From Halocatena salina (lineage in GTDB: Archaea > Halobacteriota > Halobacteria > Halobacteriales > Haloarculaceae), in the NCBI RefSeq assembly GCF_023115355.1, contig NZ_CP096019.1, positions 1,984,001 to 2,048,000 of the forward strand: a stretch of DNA of 64,000 nt, read 5' to 3'. The notes below the pieces were generated by a model. The model searched no databases. It was not told the origin of the DNA and saw nothing but the letters and a program-made list of their open reading frames with translations. A program made the position numbers and the translations under genes. Shown piece by piece: positions 29,239 through 38,126 of this stretch; position 1 is the first letter of the stretch, and the number at the start of each line of letters is the position of its first letter.

Positions 29239-31181
29239 GATTGGCCCTCCGTGGTCTGTGCTCGCTTCGAGAAATCCGGCTGCCTGAGTTCTTCGCGTCG
29301 TTTGTGCGTGTTCCCGTTTCGAATTCGTTCGAGGAACGCTGCCCACCCATCTTCGTTCGGGAAATGAAGCGTGTCGTCGTCTCCCCACAGGTAGCCAGCT
29401 CGTTCGAGGATCCGTCGAGCTTCCGTCGGGTCGTGGCGGTAGTGGTGCGTCTCGGGCGTGTACCACGGCGATACCAGTTCTGAGATGTAGTTTTCTCCCT
29501 CTGGAAGCGTGGCTTCACTGCGAAGGACGTCCTCGATGAACGAACGGTTGTCTACAGCCATCGAAAGTGCGATCCGGAACTCCTTGTCACGAATCAACGG
29601 ACACGAGTGCATGAGCTTGACAGCGACGGGTGCGAAGCTCTCCGTCGAGAGCTTTTCAATGGCGTCGCTGGCTGCCACACGGTCAGCTTGTGCGTTCGAG
29701 AGTGTCGACCCCACAGCGTCGAGTTGACCCTGTGTGAGTGCCCCGAGTATCGCATCGACGTTGCCGACGTTGATCCAGATGATGCGCTCGATCCCCCGTC
29801 CCCGGGTCGCGTGCTCTCCGAGCGCGGTGGCACGCCAGTCGTCGTCGAACATCCAATGTTCATCGTTGCGTTCGAGTTCGAAACGCGTCCCTTGATTCCA
29901 CCGCACGAATTTGAACGGTCCCGTTCCGATCGGCTCGGTTGGATTGTGCTGTGCGGGCGAGTCGATGGCTTCCCACCGATGTTTCGGGATGATCGCACTC
30001 CGAACCAGTCGTTGGGTGGTAAACGACGCGTCGGGCCACTTCAGATTGAACCGCACTCGATGAGACGACAGCACGTCGACGCTCTCGATCGGTTTGTAGA
30101 ACGTCGCTTGGCTCGTCGAATTCTCTTCGATGTAAAATTCCGTCGAGAATTTCACATCCTCCGCCGTAAACGGTGTTCCGTCGTGCCAGGTGACTCCCTC
30201 TCGGAGTTTCACCTCGACTGTTTCGTCACCCGTGACTTCGGCATCAGTTCCGAGTGCCGGGATGATATCGAGATTCGGTGACGCATCGAACAAGCTGTCA
30301 TAAATGAACTTCAGTCGCAACTCTTCGTCTCCCCCCGCCGCCCACGGGAGGTTGAGTGAGTTCATTGACGTCGTTACCCCCTTTACGTAGGCGGTGTCGT
30401 CCGTTTTGGGCTGAAGATTTACCTCCGTCCATTGGAACGCGTCACCGGTGTACCCGTTGCCCGGCGTCGGGACGTAGCCGTTCCATTTTTCGGTGTTTGC
30501 CGCGGTGATTACGTTCGGAAAGAGAGTGATGATATCACCGACATCCGCGGCAAAAAGCCGTTGAATGCGACCGACCAGCTTCTCGCGGCGTTTCGGTTCG
30601 CCGGTGAGCTGGCGCTGGGTGTCTAACAGTTCGTTTATCGTCGGGTGCCAGTAGTTGGTGTAGTTCGAGGGGTTGGCCTTGTGGAGTCGCATCAAAAACG
30701 GATTCGGATCGAGTCCGCGCTGGGGGTCCGGTCCCTGTGAACTCATCGAAATCACGTTTTCGAGTCCTGCTGTATCCCAACTTTGGGCGTACAGCTGGTT
30801 CAACGGGCGATCGATCAGCTTCGATGGGACACCAAGACTGTCGAGCGCTCGCTCGAACAACAAGGCGTGTTCGCGCATCCATGGATCGTCTTCGCTCGAA
30901 TACTCCACCGTCACCGGATCCAACGGTGCACCCACGCGAGCGGTGTACTCGAGCGGTGGTGTGCCGGCGTCGATCGTTGGCCAGTCGTGCCAGTACTTCG
31001 TTGGGACGCTTTCGGAAACGTTCCCCGGTGCGTGCGGCTGTATATTGCTCGTGGCGCGGTTACAGCCAGCGATCGCGCTCACCCCTGCAAGAAGTGAAGC
31101 ACGAAGGTACTGTCGCCGAGAGAGGCGACGTATCGACTCCTGAGACGTCGACACGTCGCTTGATGTGTCCTTGATTGTCAT
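29235..31181 (-). CDS. Peptide-type ABC substrate-binding lipoprotein with permuted domain order
   Basis: A 648-residue extracellular binding protein, first gene of the four-gene operon. The N-terminus has a Tat motif (SRRQYLR, 21-27) and a lipobox ending at Cys40 (SAIAGC). Unusually, residues about 91-250 match the C-terminal lobe end of the family (DPNPFLMRLHKANPSNYTNY, then INELLDTQRQ). The usual N-terminal lobe start only follows from about 263 (FIYDSLFDASP, LREGVTWHDGTPFTAEDVKF). The order then runs on through GTGPFKFVRW and DPTEARRILERAGY and stops where the C-terminal lobe would normally come. All expected parts are present, but the order is circularly permuted. Confidence 0.88.
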   Translation of the reverse strand: MTIKDTSSDVSTSQESIRRLSRRQYLRASLLAGVSAIAGCNRATSNIQPHAPGNVSESVPTKYWHDWPTIDAGTPPLEYTARVGAPLDPVTVEYSSEDDPWMREHALLFERALDSLGVPSKLIDRPLNQLYAQSWDTAGLENVISMSSQGPDPQRGLDPNPFLMRLHKANPSNYTNYWHPTINELLDTQRQLTGEPKRREKLVGRIQRLFAADVGDIITLFPNVITAANTEKWNGYVPTPGNGYTGDAFQWTEVNLQPKTDDTAYVKGVTTSMNSLNLPWAAGGDEELRLKFIYDSLFDASPNLDIIPALGTDAEVTGDETVEVKLREGVTWHDGTPFTAEDVKFSTEFYIEENSTSQATFYKPIESVDVLSSHRVRFNLKWPDASFTTQRLVRSAIIPKHRWEAIDSPAQHNPTEPIGTGPFKFVRWNQGTRFELERNDEHWMFDDDWRATALGEHATRGRGIERIIWINVGNVDAILGALTQGQLDAVGSTLSNAQADRVAASDAIEKLSTESFAPVAVKLMHSCPLIRDKEFRIALSMAVDNRSFIEDVLRSEATLPEGENYISELVSPWYTPETHHYRHDPTEARRILERAGYLWGDDDTLHFPNEDGWAAFLERIRNGNTHKRREELRQPDFSKRAQTTEGQS

Positions 31182-31247
31182 GGGACATGCCCTCTATCGG
31201 GGATGACACAAAGCATGTTATCCCGAAAGAGCGTGATGATCATCGTT

Positions 31248-31256
31248 CTTTATAAG
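31248..31256 (-). promoter_or_regulatory. TATA box of the permuted-SBP ABC operon
   Basis: On the minus strand this reads CTTATAAAG, a near-ideal archaeal TATA element in an otherwise GC-rich stretch. It lies about 67 bases before the ATG of the binding-protein gene, predicting a leader of roughly 40 bases. It is inside the 89-base gap after the regulator gene, so the ABC operon can be transcribed separately from the regulator. Confidence 0.6.
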
Positions 31257-31270
31257 GGATTACCGTCTCG

Positions 31271-31990
31271 TCACTCGGTGAATTCCGAGTGATACGCGTT
31301 AGTACCAAAAAGCAGTTCGAGAAGATGGTTCTCGGCTGTTCGAAGCCGTTCGCTGAAATTCGACTGGCTGATGCCCAATCGATCAGCGACTTCCGTTCCA
31401 TCTGCTCGTCGAGGCACTTCGAAATACCCCGTATTGTAGGCCGTTTCGAGGATTTCGATCTGCTCTGTGGTCAGTTTCGTCACCACCGTTTCCGAAAGAC
31501 GACCGCTGTCGAGTGGTTCACCGACGTTTTTTATCTCTGTTACTTGCTGGAGTTCGAACTTTCCTAGTTTGTGGTCGATATCGTCTGCCATGGATCGAAA
31601 CTGCTCCCAATCGCGGACCGTCGCAACGACTCGAAACTCTTTGTCCCGGTACGTGATCCGGTTCGGAATGGCTTCTTGTCGTAACACTAGCCCTAAAATA
31701 AATGGATATGATTCATTAGCGATAATCGTAACACGCTCTATACCTGCTGCTGTCGGTCCTGTCGGGACGACCCTGTGGTGAAAGAGCCGAACTCCCGAGA
31801 GGCGTTCGACGACGGCTTCGATGTCGAACTGTGATTCCGAACCGATCGTTAGCGATTCGATCCAGGTGCCGTCTTCCACGTAAAACGCGTTGTCGAGTTC
31901 GATACTGCGAACGTCATCGATCGTCTCACCGACCCCCTCAATGATCCCCGTCGGCCGTGTCCGAAATGCAATCCGTAAAATAGTCCTCAC
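31271..31990 (-). CDS. Bacterio-opsin activator-type HTH-10 regulator
   Basis: About 240 residues. The N-terminal part is a mixed alpha/beta sensor-like region. The C-terminal HTH_10 domain is clear: LTTEQIEILETAYNTGYFEV, then RADGTEVADRLGISQSNFSE and RLRTAENHLLELLF. I prefer the GTG at 31990 (VRTILRIAFRTRP), because the 21 residues encoded upstream, from the ATG at 32053, look unrelated and basic. It lies directly upstream of the peptide-type ABC operon on the same strand and may regulate it; that is inference from position. Confidence 0.85.
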   Translation of the reverse strand: MRTILRIAFRTRPTGIIEGVGETIDDVRSIELDNAFYVEDGTWIESLTIGSESQFDIEAVVERLSGVRLFHHRVVPTGPTAAGIERVTIIANESYPFILGLVLRQEAIPNRITYRDKEFRVVATVRDWEQFRSMADDIDHKLGKFELQQVTEIKNVGEPLDSGRLSETVVTKLTTEQIEILETAYNTGYFEVPRRADGTEVADRLGISQSNFSERLRTAENHLLELLFGTNAYHSEFTE

Positions 31991-32059
31991 CCTGTCGAGC
32001 CGTGTTATCGACGCATACCTATGAAATAGGCGATTCGAACGACCGACACACACTGTCGA

Positions 32060-32968
32060 TCACTGCTCGATGAGCCGATCGAACGATCGTGCGGCTTCCT
32101 TCGATGGCGGGCCGATCCGTTGGGGATGGATCACGCCGGCGAGCTGTTCGAGTGATTCGGCGATGCGGACCCCCGGACGGTTCATGTGCTCGTGGCCGTC
32201 GATGGCGTACACCCGACCAGCAGCGACGGCGGTCAGTTCCGACCAGCCTTCGCGTTCGGTGAGATCAGTGCTGTTTTCGGCTGTCTGTTCGAGGTCGAAT
32301 CCACACGGGGCGACGACGAGTACGTCGGGATCGACCGCACGGATCTCGTCCCACTCCCGGGGGATCGACGCCTCGGCATCGAAGGGCGTCCGGCCGCCAG
32401 CGATCGACACCATCTCGGGCACCCAGTGGCCAGCGGTCATGAGGGGATCCAACCAGTCGAGCACCACAACTTGGGGTCGCTCGTCGATCTCCGTGACAGC
32501 GTCCCGAACCGACTCGATGCGGCTGTCGAACGCTTCGATTACCTCGACCGCCCGCTCGGACCGTCCCACTGCCCCGCCGATGCGCTCGATGTCCGATCGA
32601 ATGTCCCCGAGGCTGTGTGGGTCCGTGGTGAGGATCTCACAGTCCAGATCCAACTCACTGACGGCCTCTTCCACGAGCACCTGATCGACGGCACACACGT
32701 CACACAAACCCTGTGTGACGATAAGATCCGGATCGGCTGCTGCGAGCACGTCGAGATCGATCTCGTAGACGCCCCCGTTGCGCTCGGCCTGTAGCACCTG
32801 TTGATCGATCACGGCGCTACTCGCCGTCGCATCGATCCGGGCGTGATTGACGACCGGTTTCGATCGCGCCGCAGGCGGATGATCACACTCGTGTGACACC
32901 GCGACCGGTGAAATCCCGAGCGCGTAAACGATCTCCGTCGCAGAGGGAAGCAGCGTCACGACACGCAT
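32060..32968 (-). CDS. Cobalamin-binding protein, BtuF-like, without signal peptide
   Basis: A 302-residue protein of the periplasmic-binding-protein class III fold (BtuF/FecB type), beginning directly with the fold's first strand (MRVVTLLPSATEIVYALG). It has the vitamin B12-binding group features GLCDVCAVDQV and DWLDPLMTAGHWVPEMV. No signal peptide or lipobox is present, so it appears cytoplasmic unless a signal has been lost. The upstream in-frame start at 33010 adds no hydrophobic segment. No BtuC or BtuD partners are adjacent. Confidence 0.82.
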   Translation of the reverse strand: MRVVTLLPSATEIVYALGISPVAVSHECDHPPAARSKPVVNHARIDATASSAVIDQQVLQAERNGGVYEIDLDVLAAADPDLIVTQGLCDVCAVDQVLVEEAVSELDLDCEILTTDPHSLGDIRSDIERIGGAVGRSERAVEVIEAFDSRIESVRDAVTEIDERPQVVVLDWLDPLMTAGHWVPEMVSIAGGRTPFDAEASIPREWDEIRAVDPDVLVVAPCGFDLEQTAENSTDLTEREGWSELTAVAAGRVYAIDGHEHMNRPGVRIAESLEQLAGVIHPQRIGPPSKEAARSFDRLIEQ

Positions 32969-33293
32969 GCTACTGATTCGTCCTCCGAGACGGTAAACGT
33001 CTGCTCCCACTGACCGATCCTACCGCTCGCTGGCTAGGTGCCGATCGTCGGAACGAGTTGCCACGTCGAACTAGTCACGGCTGACATCAATAGTACAAAG
33101 ACTTGTCGGTACGCTACTGACGACCTAGTGGTGATTCGTCGGTCTGTCCGTATCGATAACAATTTACTCGGCGAGTGATACCCATTTGAGTGATGAGATC
33201 GAGTCCACCGTTCACATATCGTGATGTGATACGGGCCGATCAAAACCGATTGTACAGGAAATCGAGCGTGAGCGTCCAGCTTGTGGGTGAACG
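32969..33293. other. Intergenic region between divergent genes
   Basis: About 325 bases shared by the promoters of the BtuF-like gene and the sugar transporter. It includes an inverted repeat CACAT-N6-ATGTG at 33213-33228, about 65 bases before the transporter start, and AT-rich patches around 33155-33180. I see no gene or RNA in it. Confidence 0.5.
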
Positions 33294-34736
33294 ATGAGCG
33301 TAGCGAGTACGCTGTTCAACGCTGATAAGGACCACAGTAACTTCGTCTACGTCATCGCTGCTATCGCCGCGCTCAACGGGTTGCTGTTCGGGTTCGACGT
33401 CGGCGTCATCTCGGGGGCGCTGTTGTACATCAACCAGTCGTTCGCGCTGTCGCCGTTCCTCGAAGGTGTAGTCACCAGCAGTGTGCTCGTGGGAGCGATG
33501 ATCGGTGCGGCAACCGGTGGTCAATTGGCTGACCGGTTCGGCCGACGGCGACTAACGCTCGCGGGCGCGGCTGTGTTTTTCATCGGCTCGTTCGGGATGG
33601 CCTTCTCACCGACCGTCGAGTGGCTGATCGCTTGGCGGATCATTGAGGGCGTTGCCGTCGGCGTTGCATCGGTCGTCGGACCGCTGGTGATCTCCGAGAC
33701 GGCCCCACCGGACATCCGAGGTTCGCTCGGGTTTCTCCAGCAGTTGATGATCACGATCGGCATCCTGATGGCGTACCTCGTCAACTACGCCTTTGCCCCC
33801 GAATTTCTCGGCGTGATCGGGTGGCGCTGGATGTTCGCCTTCGGCGCGATTCCGGCAGCCGTTCTCGGGCTTGGGGTGTACTACATCCCCGAGAGCCCGC
33901 GCTGGCTCGTCGAACACGGAGAGATCGATACCGCTCGGTCCGTCCTCACTCGCATCCGTGCGAAAGACGAGGTTGATGAGGAGATCGAGCGGATCAGTGA
34001 GGTCAGCGAGATTGAGGAGCAAGGCGATCTCTCGGATCTACTGGAGCCGTGGGTTCGCCCAGCGCTCGTCGTCGGCGTCGGTTTGGCGGTTATCCAGCAG
34101 TTCAGTGGTATCAACACGATCATCTACTACGCGCCGACGATCCTCAACAACATCGGATTCGGTGATATCGCCTCGATCTCCGGAACCATCGGTGTCGGCG
34201 TCGTCAACGTGGCAATGACGGTCGTCGCCATCATGCTGGTCGATCGCGTCGGCCGACGACCGTTGTTGCTCGTGGGTACTGGCGGGATGACCGTCATGCT
34301 CGCCATACTGGGGCTTGGTTTCTTCCTCCCGGGACTGTCGGGCATCGTCGGCTACGTGACGCTCGGGAGTATGCTTCTCTACGTCGCCTTTTACGCGATC
34401 AGCCTCGGACCAGTGTTCTGGCTGCTGATCTCGGAGATCTACCCGCTTCGGATCCGTGGCACCGCCGAGGGCGTCGCCAGCGTCTTCAACTGGGGAGCAA
34501 ACTTCCTCGTTGGATTGACCTTCCTCTCGTTGATGGAGCAGATCGGAGAGAGCTGGTCGTTCTGGATTCTCGGTGCGTTCTGTGTTCTGGCATTCGTGTT
34601 CATCTACCTCAAGGTGCCCGAGACGATGGGGCGTTCCCTTGAGGAGATCGAAGCGGACCTCCACGAAAGCACCACCGTCAGTAGCGACACGGATATCGAC
34701 GTTTCCGATCGGGAACCAGAGCAGTACTCCGAGTGA
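33294..34736 (+). CDS. MFS sugar transporter (sugar porter family)
   Basis: A 480-residue major facilitator with 12 helices. Sugar-porter signatures are clear: LLFGFDVGVISGALLYI in helix 1, DRFGRRRL between helices 2 and 3, PESPRWLVEHG after helix 6, QQFSGINTIIYYAPTI in helix 7, DRVGRRPLLL and PETMGRSLEEIE near the end. It probably imports a monosaccharide by cation symport. The C-terminal tail is acidic. No catabolic genes are adjacent, so the sugar is unknown. Confidence 0.95.
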   Translation: MSVASTLFNADKDHSNFVYVIAAIAALNGLLFGFDVGVISGALLYINQSFALSPFLEGVVTSSVLVGAMIGAATGGQLADRFGRRRLTLAGAAVFFIGSFGMAFSPTVEWLIAWRIIEGVAVGVASVVGPLVISETAPPDIRGSLGFLQQLMITIGILMAYLVNYAFAPEFLGVIGWRWMFAFGAIPAAVLGLGVYYIPESPRWLVEHGEIDTARSVLTRIRAKDEVDEEIERISEVSEIEEQGDLSDLLEPWVRPALVVGVGLAVIQQFSGINTIIYYAPTILNNIGFGDIASISGTIGVGVVNVAMTVVAIMLVDRVGRRPLLLVGTGGMTVMLAILGLGFFLPGLSGIVGYVTLGSMLLYVAFYAISLGPVFWLLISEIYPLRIRGTAEGVASVFNWGANFLVGLTFLSLMEQIGESWSFWILGAFCVLAFVFIYLKVPETMGRSLEEIEADLHESTTVSSDTDIDVSDREPEQYSE

Positions 34737-34828
34737 ACGGCCACGGCCGCTGATTTCGATCGCTCTGTCGTCGCAGCGGACCACAGTCTTCCGATCGTAT
34801 AAACACGCGGACACCCTACGACACCAGC

Positions 34829-35179
34829 ATGGCACGGCCCACAGTAACGGCGCTCACCGAGGCGTACACGCTGGTGCGTGTGGCCCTTGACCGACGAACG
34901 CCGAACCGAAAGCGTATACTTTTCGCTGTAGCACTCACGGCGGCGTACGTGCTGTCGCCGGTCGATCTGTTATCGGATCTCGTTCCCGTCGTGGGATGGA
35001 CCGACGACGTGGTGATCGGACTCCTCGGCCGCCACGCCGTCTACCAACTCGTCCCACGGGAAATCGTCGAAGAACACCGCCAAGCTGCCAGCTCACACCT
35101 CCTCGTTGCTGGTGGATTCACGTTTCTCCTCGTGGTGGTGCTCGTGGGTATCGTACTCGTTTCACTCGGCGTCGTCTGA
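34829..35179 (+). CDS. YkvA family (DUF1232) membrane protein
   Basis: A 116-residue protein. The DUF1232 core is AAYVLSPVDLLSDLVPVVGW followed by TDDVVIG (about 33-60), and a C-terminal transmembrane helix lies at about 92-115. The family is widespread, with no firm function. Separate from the sugar transporter by 92 bases with an AT-rich patch (34795-34805). Confidence 0.85.
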   Translation: MARPTVTALTEAYTLVRVALDRRTPNRKRILFAVALTAAYVLSPVDLLSDLVPVVGWTDDVVIGLLGRHAVYQLVPREIVEEHRQAASSHLLVAGGFTFLLVVVLVGIVLVSLGVV

Positions 35180-35224
35180 CGTTCAGTCGACAGACACTCG
35201 AACAGCCCCAGCGTACACGCGGTG

Positions 35225-35812
35225 ATGTCCGATGGGATCTACCGCGTGCTCTGCAGTCCTCGTTCCTCCGAGGAATTTCTGTTACTCGATACGACGACCG
35301 CGGACCCGGTGTACGTCAGCAAACGAGGCTATCCCGAGGAACGAGCCAGCACGATCGACACGATCGAACAAGGAAACACAGTCGCCGCGACGATCGATTG
35401 GTCGACTGATCGACCACGGTTTGCGTCGGTAACGATCGAAACCGAGACGACCGTTTCCTTCGCCAGCGATGCAACCAACATCTTCGAGGCCGCACGAGCG
35501 TGTTGGCACGAGACCGTTTCCGATGGCGATCCGATGCACTCCCGTCTCACTCGGGGGACCGATGGGGCCGTCAAGGGCGTTCTCTACACCTTCGCAGAAC
35601 AAGCTGGTGAGCGGGAGTTGTTCAGCGAGTTCCGCGATGGGATCAAACCGCTCGATCCCCTCCTCGAACCCATTACCGCGAGCGAACCACCGTACGCTGT
35701 CTTCTGCTTGGATCCCCGGGAACTACCCTGTGTCGTCGTTCACATCGTTCTCGAACCGGACGGTCTCCTCGCAGAGACCATGCGGGACACATACACGTTT
35801 GATTCGTGCTGA
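35225..35812 (+). CDS. Conserved haloarchaeal protein (DUF6663-like)
   Basis: A 195-residue soluble protein. It begins with a small beta domain (YRVLCSPRSSEEFLLLDTTT), has a middle segment with ACWHETVSDGDP, and ends with a CFCL-like region (AVFCLDPRELPCVVVHIVLE). It resembles the haloarchaeal DUF6663 group by pattern memory; function unknown. A GTG directly before the ATG (35222) is also possible. Confidence 0.75.
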   Translation: MSDGIYRVLCSPRSSEEFLLLDTTTADPVYVSKRGYPEERASTIDTIEQGNTVAATIDWSTDRPRFASVTIETETTVSFASDATNIFEAARACWHETVSDGDPMHSRLTRGTDGAVKGVLYTFAEQAGERELFSEFRDGIKPLDPLLEPITASEPPYAVFCLDPRELPCVVVHIVLEPDGLLAETMRDTYTFDSC

Positions 35813-35876
35813 CGCACGCCTCCGTCAACCGTCATCCAGCGTAAGAACTATACGCTCACCGAGCACTCCACGTTTT

Positions 35877-36245
35877 ATGGGGTTCATGGATAAACTGTTG
35901 AGCGAAGGAGGGGGTCATAGCCATCAGCACACGACGGACGATTACGTCGAGCTCGATTTCGACGATTTCGAAACGAAAGTACCGGACGCCGAGACGAATA
36001 TCCACGTCGCTAAGCTAAGTAGCAAACAGGACGTGATCGTCATCAAAGACGCAATCTACGACGGTGATATCGTCATCGCCGATCTCACGCGTCACTCCAC
36101 GAAGGACCGGGCGATGGAGCACATCACCGACGAACTCAAACAGGTCGCAAACGAAGTCGGCGGCGATATCGTTCAGAAAGACGACGACCAACTCATCATC
36201 GCCCCGAGCGGGGTCGGTATCAGTCGTAAAAAGCTAAGCCACTGA
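35877..36245 (+). CDS. sepF: Cell division protein SepF
   Basis: A 122-residue archaeal SepF, which anchors the FtsZ ring to the membrane at the division site. The first residues (MGFMDKLLS) form the short amphipathic membrane-binding helix. A His/Gly-rich acidic linker follows. The globular domain runs from about 45 to the end, with DAIYDGDIVIADLTRH and GGDIVQKDDDQLIIAPSGV. The ATG at 35877 is chosen because the longer in-frame sequence upstream overlaps the previous gene and would bury the helix. Confidence 0.93.
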   Translation: MGFMDKLLSEGGGHSHQHTTDDYVELDFDDFETKVPDAETNIHVAKLSSKQDVIVIKDAIYDGDIVIADLTRHSTKDRAMEHITDELKQVANEVGGDIVQKDDDQLIIAPSGVGISRKKLSH

Positions 36246-36338
36246 CTGCTTCCAGGAAGTCATCCCGTTCCCCCCTGTACTATCTCGATCCTATCGCGTG
36301 AACGAGTCAGATCGCGTCTCTTCGCTTTCGATTTGGTG

Positions 36339-36728
36339 TCAGGAAAGATCCGGCTCGTCGCTGTCTTCGACCGCCCGTTTCATCGAGTCGCGCCGGCTTT
36401 TGGCGTCTCGTCCCGTGGCTTCCAGTAGGAACTCGTTTTTCGTGGCGACAGCGTCTTGCGCCGCGTCGATGTTCCCTTCCTCGATGAGGTCCTCAGTCGG
36501 TCGCTCTTCGAACTCGACCACGAGCTTGTCCTTCTTACTGTTGAATTCGAGCCGTCCAGCAATGATACGGTCGAACACCGGATTGTCCGGCTCTCCGATC
36601 ACGTACAGCTCGCTATCCTTATACGTCTCGGTCCCCGTGATAGGGCCGAAATATTCCTCTACTGTGGCTTTCATATCCGGGATACGATCTTCAAGATGCT
36701 CTCCCCGGCGCATCTTATACTCGCGCAT
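36339..36728 (-). CDS. DUF5611 family protein
   Basis: A 129-residue conserved archaeal protein, starting MREYKMRRGEHLEDRIPDMK. It has an alternating alpha/beta pattern and a charged C-terminal helix with EATGRDAKSRRDSMKRAVED. The family is known only as a domain of unknown function. It is downstream of the double zinc-finger gene on the same strand, 37 bases away, and probably co-transcribed. Confidence 0.85.
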   Translation of the reverse strand: MREYKMRRGEHLEDRIPDMKATVEEYFGPITGTETYKDSELYVIGEPDNPVFDRIIAGRLEFNSKKDKLVVEFEERPTEDLIEEGNIDAAQDAVATKNEFLLEATGRDAKSRRDSMKRAVEDSDEPDLS

Positions 36729-36765
36729 GGATTGACGTTAACGAGAACGGGTTTAGGCGTTCCGT

Positions 36766-37584
36766 TCACTCCGTGGATCGGTGACAACTCGACGCACGAT
36801 CTGTTAGATACGCGTCGTGGCATTGCGGACAGATATCTCCGGATCGAAACGGTGAATTCGCTGCGATAACCGAAAACCCACACGTCGAACAGATTATCAT
36901 TTCTTCATTAAACTCTGATGAGTTCTGTTGCGTGTCTGTCGTGGATTCGTCTTCTATCGTCTCAGCCGACGTTCGACTGACGGTATCACTTTCTGTCGCA
37001 CCGGTAGATGCCGACGCGAGGATCTCTCCGTCGTCCGTCGCAGCGGTGATGGAATTCGAGGACTCTCCGTTTTCCTGTCGATGGACTGGCGTTTTCGTTG
37101 CGGGATGCCACGAATCTCCGAGACGATCATCCGATCGCGTCGACCAGTTCGATGATGATCGGGATGTCATATCATTTTCAGAGAGAATCACGCCGTCGTC
37201 GCGGCGTTCCTCCGAGGGCGCTCCGTTCGTTTCGGACGAGCCGTCGTTGACGATGTCGACACCGGCAAATCCGGATGCTTCCGAGTCCTCGTCGTCGATC
37301 CCTGTCGACTCTGCCGTTTGTTCTGGGTCTGGATCGTCGGCTTCTGGATCGGGATCATCGACCGTTTCGGACGGGTCGTCGATAGCATCACCCTCGTGTT
37401 CTCCCTCGTCAAACGTCTGTTTCGTTATCTCTTTTCGTTCTGCGAGCACCCGTCGCTCTCCGCAGATCGAGCAGACCATCACCCGCCGTTTGATATCGAT
37501 AACGTCGTCGCCCCGATGTTCACGCTCGTTAACGAGTCCGGGCTCCTCGAACTGATGACCAAGAAACGAACATTTGAGCCCCAT
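36766..37584 (-). CDS. Protein with two zinc fingers and acidic linker (DUF7093-like)
   Basis: A 272-residue protein. The N-terminal zinc ribbon starts MGLKCSFLGHQFEE and includes CSICGERR; a second CxxC pair near the C-terminus is IICSTCGFSV with CPQCHDAYLTD. About 170 residues between are extremely rich in Asp, Glu, Ser and Thr and are probably disordered. This matches the haloarchaeal DUF7093 layout by pattern memory. It may bind nucleic acid or protein; no function known. Confidence 0.8.
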   Translation of the reverse strand: MGLKCSFLGHQFEEPGLVNEREHRGDDVIDIKRRVMVCSICGERRVLAERKEITKQTFDEGEHEGDAIDDPSETVDDPDPEADDPDPEQTAESTGIDDEDSEASGFAGVDIVNDGSSETNGAPSEERRDDGVILSENDMTSRSSSNWSTRSDDRLGDSWHPATKTPVHRQENGESSNSITAATDDGEILASASTGATESDTVSRTSAETIEDESTTDTQQNSSEFNEEMIICSTCGFSVIAANSPFRSGDICPQCHDAYLTDRASSCHRSTE

Positions 37585-37760
37585 TGGTGGTTTTTGTCAC
37601 GCTTTATCCATAAAGGCTCCCCCTCGATATGAAGTTACCTACATAGAGGCGCTGATTCTTCTTCTTCTTCAGGATGTCGTTCGAGAATATGACTGGTAAG
37701 GAAGGGAGGAGATCGACCGCCTACACTACTGTTAATAGCAACCCGGTAATACGTGTACGC

Positions 37761-38075
37761 ATGCGAGCGAAGCGGGAGTTTCGTACCCGCAACGAAACCG
37801 AAGTCGCGGTCCTCGATGCCCTCGTTGAGCGATCGGACGACGGCATGACCGTCCTCGAACTTCGTTCCCGGGTCGACGTCGAGATCGACGTGCTCGAAGC
37901 GGCGCTTTCGTCCCTCAACGACGACGGACTGATCGATGCCGAACGCACTGACGATCAGCTTGTGATCACGCCCGTCGATCGCGTGATCCCAGACGAACAG
38001 GAAAACGACCACACTCAATCATTGTTCGATCACTTACGTGAACAGGTCCCAGACAGCCTCCGAAACTGGTTGTGA
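37761..38075 (+). CDS. Small winged-helix protein (DUF6432-like)
   Basis: A 104-residue protein. MRAKREFRTRNETEVAVLDAL leads into a MarR-like winged helix (MTVLELRSRVDVEIDVLEAA, then LNDDGLIDAER), followed by a linker and a C-terminal amphipathic segment. I set the start at 37761 because family members begin MRAKREFR. The frame extends upstream to 37674 with unrelated sequence. It may be a DNA-binding regulator; target unknown. Confidence 0.8.
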   Translation: MRAKREFRTRNETEVAVLDALVERSDDGMTVLELRSRVDVEIDVLEAALSSLNDDGLIDAERTDDQLVITPVDRVIPDEQENDHTQSLFDHLREQVPDSLRNWL

Positions 38076-38126
38076 GCCGCACGTTCGATCGGGCCGTTCA
38101 TTTGGGTTCGGAATCGATTTTTCAGC

